Assembly: GCA_948567375.1 (NCBI GenBank)
Contig: OX419756.1
Location: 44,804,552-44,868,551 of the forward strand
DNA: 64,000 nucleotides
From: Lunularia cruciata
Taxonomy: Eukaryota; Streptophyta; Marchantiopsida; Lunulariales; Lunulariaceae
Direction: 5' to 3'
The notes under the pieces were generated by a model. It was not told the DNA's origin, made no database searches, and saw nothing but the letters and a program-made list of their open reading frames with translations. Position 1 is the stretch's first letter. Each line of letters opens with the position of its first letter. Below are positions 53,101-64,000 of the stretch, piece by piece. A program made the position numbers and the translations under genes.

Positions 53101-54950
53101 TAATATTCTTGGCAACTTGATGCAATAAGATATATAAGATTATAGTGGAAAATACATAATAGATCATACTCAAAGTAACCAAATAAATAAGACATTGATT
53201 ACAAGAAAAAATGCTAAAATTCATTATATAGATGTATTTTTTGAAGTATAATTTATATTCATATTCAGTACTCTTTAGTTTAGGATTGTTAGTTATAATT
53301 TAAAATACAAACCTTGAACACTACACTTAAAATAATCATACATATAGCTATAACACTTATATTCAATGATATTGATAAAGTGAGTTAGAAACCATAGACT
53401 TGAGATTGGAACTCAAGTGACATTTCTTTATTTAATCTAAAAATATCATTACCTCTTTTTGTTATCTAACTTTGAATTTTTCAGATTTTAAATTTTGTTA
53501 TATAATTATATTCATTTAAGATTGGAAATATCTATCAGTTTAGACTTAATTTGAAGACCATAATATACACCTATAAAATATTGGAAACTTGTAGGAGATT
53601 ATATTATGATAGCTTATGTTTCTATCTGATATTTTATTGCTTGTCCAATTAAATTTTTGAATTACCTAAGAGGGATATCTGGTGAAATTTGATAGTTATA
53701 AATAATTAGTTATATTTTTATATTAGTATACAATAGCATATACAAGAAATAGAGGAAAATCATCTTATATCATTAGACCATAGTAATATTAATTCCCATT
53801 TGTGGTTAGGTTAGAATGAATCTTATATTATCTTTGATCTTTTCACATATTTGGTAGCATGTAGATGTAAATAACGAAAAACCATACTTATAAAAAGGTA
53901 TTGAGCTTGTGTTTTTCTTTTTTCTTCATCGAAATCCACATATGTGAGCGCTAGCCGGAAATAGTTAGCTATCATTGAATACTGTTCAAAATCCAAGTTC
54001 TAATTTGTAGTGGTTTTGTTATTTTCAGATTTTGTAGAATTAGCTTAACCCTAAACTTTAGCTAGCCTGAGCAAGGGTAGCTAAAGGTCAACAGGTATAT
54101 AGCTTTGGTTAAAGAAACTACAAGTACCCTTGCTAAGGGTCAGCAAGGCGTGAAAACAAATCCAGATTCAATTTGTACCACGTAAATGATTATGAGGGAA
54201 AGGGATATTTATATTTATTTATCAAAAATCATATAAATATAAATTTTGATAGTGCCACTTACTTAATTGTTTTATGAATGTTATTTAATGGTTTCCTAAA
54301 TACCACTTTACCTTCAACGTTTCAACGGGTCCGAGGCCACCTCCTTAAAGAGTTTGATATTACTAACTCTTGTACACTAAAAAAACTATATAGGTTCATG
54401 TCTATATCCCACTCTACTTTATTCCCTTTACCCTAACATAGTATTAATTTGTGTGAAATATATTGAAACTCTAAACCCTCCTTTGAAATAGGATATATTT
54501 CTATGGATTTCTTATGTCTCTCTTATCCTTGGGCTTTCTACTGAACATATCTTCTACTAGAACCATGGAATTAGCTCAAATATGAGATGAAGTGTATGGC
54601 AATCTTTGCTTTCCTGAATCCTTTACTTATCTTCCATTAATATCACGGAGACTAGCTCAAATTTGATATCGAGTGTATGAGAGTCCTTGCTTTCCTGTAA
54701 ACCCTATCCTCCATTTACTGCATGTGTAAACTCAAACTCTCGTTTATGCGCTAATACACGAGAATCTACTCAAGAGAGTCTAAATTCTATACTAGCTGTA
54801 TATAGCTTGCTTAGCTCGTATCAAATTATACTTTATCAAATCGATGGATTCATAGATCTTATGCCCCATCTTGCGTAATAGACTAGTTGGGTACCCTAAC
54901 CATCCAGCTAAATTAATGGCTGGACGAAATACAAAATCTGGGAGAGTGTG

Positions 54951-56028
54951 AGAAGCTACTCATTTCACATTCTTATTCATTAAGTCGACAGATTCAAAGG
55001 TTTTAGATAGGTCGGCTCTGTTGCCATGGTCGTATCTAGATCTCGTCTTCTGTTAATTGATTAGATGAAGATAATGCCATCTGTGTACAGTGAATTTCTT
55101 ACAATTGTGTTCTGGAATCTATCATAGTAGTTTACTTAATATTTTGCGAATTGAGTTGTGAAGGAAGGATGGTACTTAAGAAACCAAAATTTATTCTTGT
55201 TTATAAGAGAGTGAAAATGTAAAGTCTTGACCTCTCCTGCTGAACAAAGGGGCTTAGGTAGAATTAAAGATGACAAAGAATAAAAACCTCAACATGAAGT
55301 CTAGCAGGGCTGAATGTTGGAGAAAGCCTTATGCCCACAAACAATTCGTAGATGATTGTCTTCTAATCCAACATCAGTAGGGCGATATAGGTAGATATAA
55401 GTGGGGCGATATATATATGCCACATGTGGACCGTCTTGCATCTTGACATGTAGTCGTGGTCATCGTGCTGTCCTAATGTGCTATAAAGGAGAGAGGAGAA
55501 AAAAATTATTTTCATTCTCCATATCTTGAAACACACTTTCAGATGCACACCACATACGTCGCAGTCCCAGAAAGATTTCTGTGCTTTTGATGAATTAGAT
55601 GGTAACCTTTTCCTGAAGGAAGTGTGCAAGTATGGGATCTCCTTCATTGCTTACATCCAACCTGAACAGAAAGTTCCCTTTCTGTCAACTCTCACAGGAC
55701 ATTCAAGGACGGGAAGGCCTTCTCAGACTGGACGGAGTTTACTACACGGTGAAAGTGGGTCTCTGCTAAGAGGCACAGATACCTGGCACCGATGTTGCGC
55801 AGCGCTGTTCTTCTCGGACTCTAGTCGGTAATCGACAGCAATCGCGATTGCTGATGATTCATTTCTCCAAGGGCATGAACAATCGTTCTTGGTTGGTGGA
55901 AGCTGCGTTCTCGCGGGCTCTGTTTGGTCAATTTGTTGAGTTCGGAATCGCTAACAGTTTAGTTTTCAGATTTTGATCAAGCTGTTCTTTCTCGACTTGT
56001 TGATTTTACGTGGAGTGTGGTGGCCGCG
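54951..56028. other. 5' flank of RPT5
   Basis: Transition from the AT-rich block to gene-like composition. It should contain the RPT5 promoter and 5' UTR. No clear TATA box or proteasome regulatory motif was recognised, and no other gene is evident. Confidence 0.5.
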
Positions 56029-60352
<4,324 letters not shown>

Positions 60353-63300
60353 GGTAGCTCCAATATGCTGTTCGGATTATTGAACATGAAGGCTGAATAC
60401 CGGCCAAGGACATTCCAGCGTGAAGAAGGTTGAATACTCGTGGCAGTCCTGTCTTCTGCAATCAGTTCCATCTACTTTCGGCTGAAGACAGCGCAAGTTA
60501 TGCACGCTGATGTTCTGTCCCTCTCTGGCTGGAGATATCTGCACTGACTCTTGCGTTGATATATCGTTGAGCTTCCCAACTCGGCGGTTAATTAGAAGAG
60601 AGAAGGCTCAACGGTATCTTTAAGCTCCCTGTGCCATAGCAATGATGTAAATGAATTTTGAAGTGCGGAGAGCTTCAGGCAGGAATATCAAACTGCGATG
60701 TTTCGTATCAAATGGGTTTCCCTGGTGGTGGAAGTAAAGGTCATCCAAATGTCCCAGGTATCTATTCCTGGTCGGTTGAAGGTCAGAATTGCGTGTTTGT
60801 GTAATTGAGATACATTTCAGGAGTTTACCTTCTTGTTTTACTTCTAAACAGTCTTCGGCCAAAGGAAGCTAAAGAACAAGCATACGCTTCCATACATTAG
60901 TATGATGGCCATCTTCGAGGACGGTTTCTTGATCATTGTTTGTGATTGGCGAAGTGAAGCTCCACTTAGAGTCGTGTCGCCGCCCAGGAAACGTCCTTGC
61001 AGCATCTATGGGGCCGGTACGGACCTTAGCTGCAAAGGGTTACTGGAGCAAATATTGCTCTGGGAAGCAGTACGGTTGCGGGTGGTGTCTTTTACTACAA
61101 TGCTAGCAGCGCGGACACTTGGAGTTTCAACTTGATCACTGTTATGCGTCGACCGGTCGTATGTATCGTAATCAACCCTGTAAGGGGCCTTATTCCAGCT
61201 ACTTGAACATATGATAACGTTCCTATTGTAATACCTGGTCTTCATTGCTGTGCAAGCCGAGGTTACCGCAGTGATGGAGTAGAATAACACAATGAAGAAG
61301 AGTTGCAGCGGGTAGCTCGAGTGATTCAGCGAATCAACATGAGTCAGTGTTTGCTGCACCAGGACTGGAATATCGTACGTGGTCCTGCTATACTTCAACG
61401 ATGGGTGTGCATCGAGTTTGCACGGAGACGGTGCGAGCACTTCACTTGCAAAGATGATAAAAATCTCTTAGATATATTTTTGGATCCCTCATCGACGGAT
61501 ATCCCTGTAATGATTGGTCCGTGTCAGCACTATGAGAATCCTACTTACATTCATATCACTAGCTCACGTTAGCAAAATCATCGAAGTTTCTGGGTCTGAT
61601 GTATATGTCCGAAGAGGACAAACAGCAACACACCATGTGGACGTCCTGTTCTCTGATTTCACACTCAGCATCAATCACGTGAACTAAGAGAAGCGTGGAA
61701 TGTAGCACAGAACACTGAACTGGTCATGGGTTAATTCCCTGTACACACTAAAAGGCCCAACAGTTGCATGCAACATTGGGCCAAGACTCTCTCCTCGTGA
61801 ATGTAACTATTTTGGAGGGATGCAAAGCACCTTGTTATTATTATTACATTGTCCCCATAAGCTGGCTGCGTGGTCAGCTTTAGTTTTGAGTGCCACATGA
61901 CCAGGCAAAAGGATAATGTTACTCGTAATTTCACATCTTTGAGCTTAATGACGTTTCAAACAGGTCCAACAAAGATAAATTACAGGTTGCGAATCTGGAC
62001 GCACACGAGTGAACTCGTACGCTATGTACTATTTCATCCAATGATTTCAATGGTCATCGTTCTATCAGAATCTTACTTACCTTTAAGAGGTGATTGTCGC
62101 CTACTACCTAGGGGACGGGGGATGGAAGTGTTCCTGGGGACGGGGATAACGGATGGGAACCTTGGACGGAAATATCTATGGAGACTAAGATAACGGCCGA
62201 TACTACGTAAGGGGATGGGCATGGAGACAACGGACGGGAAGAGAGACGACGGACGAAATTGTTTTTGTGGGTGGGGGGGGGGGGGGGGGGGGGGGGGTTA
62301 TATATGTTTTAGAGGGTCCTTTTTGCCTGGTGCATCATGCACGGGGCTAATACTAGTCAAACATAAAGAATTGTTGGTTAGCAACTCTTATTGTCTAAGA
62401 GCTTTTAATATTCTGAAAGCACTTGATTCATAGAGCCTAAAATACTGCAAAGTTAGGTCGTTTGAAAACCATACATGTCCAGTGATTCCGGTTTACCAGA
62501 CGATATAGACCTATCAATGAACGTACGTAACTACAAGATGCATCCACCATTACGAATCTAGTTTCAAGTGGATTGTATCTTTGGATGTATATGCTCAATA
62601 TGCTACATTTTTCCTCACTCTAGCAATATGGCGCTGCGTTTCTCAATCGTTCGTTTGCAGTCTTTTTGGCTATGTTTAGAAATACCAACAAAAAGTCCTA
62701 GATGTGTTTTCGGATTTCCGATTCTCTTAGTATACTGTAAACATCAGTTCTCCCCACTCACTTTTCAACTAATTTTTGTCTACAATTCCTGGGAAAGGAC
62801 GACAGATGAATAGGTACTCCTCTCCGTATAATGATAAAGAAGAACAATGAATCTGGAGGATACATGTTGCCAGAGTAACGAATTCGGCGCTTCAACTGAA
62901 TGGTTAAGAGAATGCTGCTCGCAGCAAGGAGGTAACGATGGTGGTTGACAACAAAAGGAGTAGAACATGGTTGCAACCTTGTTCAGTATTTCACCGAATC
63001 TTCAATCCACCATGTTGAAGCTGGTGAAATTGATGGCAAGAGCTAAAGCATATGCTTTTACTACAAGGTGAACCAACCAGCATGCTGATAAGAAACCAAT
63101 GATGCGCAGAACGGAAGTAGATTGTTTCTGATCTTAGATGTACTTCCCAGAATCCAGCTTGGCACCAAACTTATACACAAGGTCGAGGGATTCGCCAACG
63201 TTGTGTTTTGCACCGTCTTTAAAAACTCATTTGGAAATCCATTCTATCTATGTACCATGCAACACAAGAGATGGAAACAAAGTGTCGGATATGCAAGAGC

Positions 63301-64000
63301 AATTTGACTCTCGGTTCTAAATGCAAGAACATGAGAAAAAGTTACGTGACAGACATTTGAGTTTCTTAACGCGGAAGCTGCATAGTTGTCTAGGTTCGCA
63401 AGGGAAGACTGAGTGTGTTTGGTGGCCAATTTACTCTGCGATCAGCTATTCCGTAGGAGACAGCAACTCTAATGTCCTTTCTGTTAGTTTTTCCAGTGCA
63501 CAACAGTTTATATTTAAGCTCTATGATGCTGGTCTCTCATTACATCACAATTTGTTCAAGGGACTAGCAAAAACTGGACGAAGGAGCACTTACTTAGATT
63601 GCCGACATCAACAGACAATGCGTAAAGCATGCCTTGACGGACAGTTACATGGTGGATATGACGAGTAGCTGTCTCGATAAGAGAATGAATGAATCGATCG
63701 TATTTTAAAGTCCACGGGGGCCAGGACAGGGCAATGGAGTGAAAGAGCAATGAAGGAAGTACTAGAGGATGGGGTGTGGTACAAGAAAGACTGGAATGGG
63801 TAGTTGAGAAGAAAGGTACGAAGTAAGAGAGGATGCATGCTTCTGAAAATCCGGGTTGTTGTCCAAGTAGGATATGATTCATGATGAACTAACTGTTACT
63901 GCACTATAGCAATCGAGTATGAACAAGATGCCATTGACTGTTTTCAGGGCATCTTCAGAATCGATCCATCGTATGTATTGTTCGCAACATCTGAGGATTT
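60353..64000. other. Intergenic stretch downstream of RPT5
   Basis: Holds the RPT5 3' UTR. The many frames of 60-140 codons have no recognisable motifs, and opposite-strand overlaps suggest chance. It contains the G tract at 62273-62297. No gene called. Confidence 0.55.
62273..62297 (+). repeat. Poly(G) tract of 25 within a G-rich segment
   Basis: 25 consecutive G bases. The preceding 170 bp (62105-62270) is rich in GGACGG and GGGATGG words. Any such run can form G-quadruplexes and is prone to length error in sequencing. Confidence 0.93.

Larger units (their letters stand above)
46990..54950. other. AT-rich, gene-free block
   Basis: About 8 kb of markedly AT-rich DNA (one hand-counted line, 50401-50460, has 14 G or C of 60) between UPL6 and RPT5, both of which are close to half GC in exons. 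No open frame of 60 codons exists from 50235 to 54686. The core 50268-53874 has no CpG dinucleotide at all. Gag-like open fragments occur at 48324-48775, two small tandem repeats at 49320-49440 and 50028-50135, an (AT)n run at about 50954-50976 and a CpG-rich hairpin patch at 49525-49680. I read it as old, once-methylated transposon DNA; other origins are not excluded. Confidence 0.7.

Noticed and set aside
46990-54950. Plastid or mitochondrial insertion as the source of the AT-rich block
   Set aside because: No plastid or mitochondrial gene, rRNA or tRNA is recognisable in 8 kb, and CpG absence fits methylation decay better.

Overview
This window reads as nuclear DNA of a land plant. The four best genes are spliced with GT-AG introns and match plant proteins end to end: the proteasome ATPase RPT5, the HECT ubiquitin ligase UPL6, the Qc-SNARE SYP61 and a plastid-targeted nickel-transport-family membrane protein. 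The left edge carries a TNT1-like Ty1/copia retrotransposon with the initiator-Met-tRNA primer site typical of plants. A bryophyte, perhaps a liverwort, is my guess from intron sizes, gene spacing and decayed LRR-type fragments. That is inference and not shown by the sequence.

Layout. 1-5960: two copia elements of one family. A plus-strand copy (1129-5212) sits inside the gag gene of a minus-strand copy (1-1128 plus 5213-5960, running off the left edge), with a 5-bp target duplication. Both are broken. 5998-6790 and 12403-13408: two diverged fragments of the same ancestral LRR-like coding sequence. 14643-16985 (+): a spliced gene for a conserved plant protein of unknown function. 19794-21969 (-): nickel-transport-family protein, two exons, 398 aa. 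25904-28292 (-): SYP61, seven exons, 245 aa. 31585-45681 (-): UPL6, 26 exons, 1049 aa; four of its introns are packed with an unnamed dispersed repeat family. 46990-54950: AT-rich block whose core (50268-53874) contains no CpG dinucleotide. 56029-60352 (+): RPT5, ten exons, 424 aa. 60353-64000: no gene seen, but a 25-G tract.

Functional links. UPL6 and RPT5 are divergently oriented neighbours and both belong to the ubiquitin-proteasome system. The yeast/animal relatives of UPL6 (Hul5/UBE3C) are known proteasome-associated E3 ligases, so the pairing is suggestive. About 10 kb separates them, so a shared promoter is unlikely. SYP61 (trans-Golgi fusion) and the nickel-family transporter (plastid envelope or thylakoid, predicted) look independent.

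I found no clear new gene system. The most unusual signals are the CpG-free desert with a small CpG-rich hairpin segment beside it, the GTTC/GAAC dispersed repeat, and the WP-motif protein of unknown function. Exon models were built by hand from splice signals, reading phase and remembered family sequences; every junction in the four main genes keeps phase.
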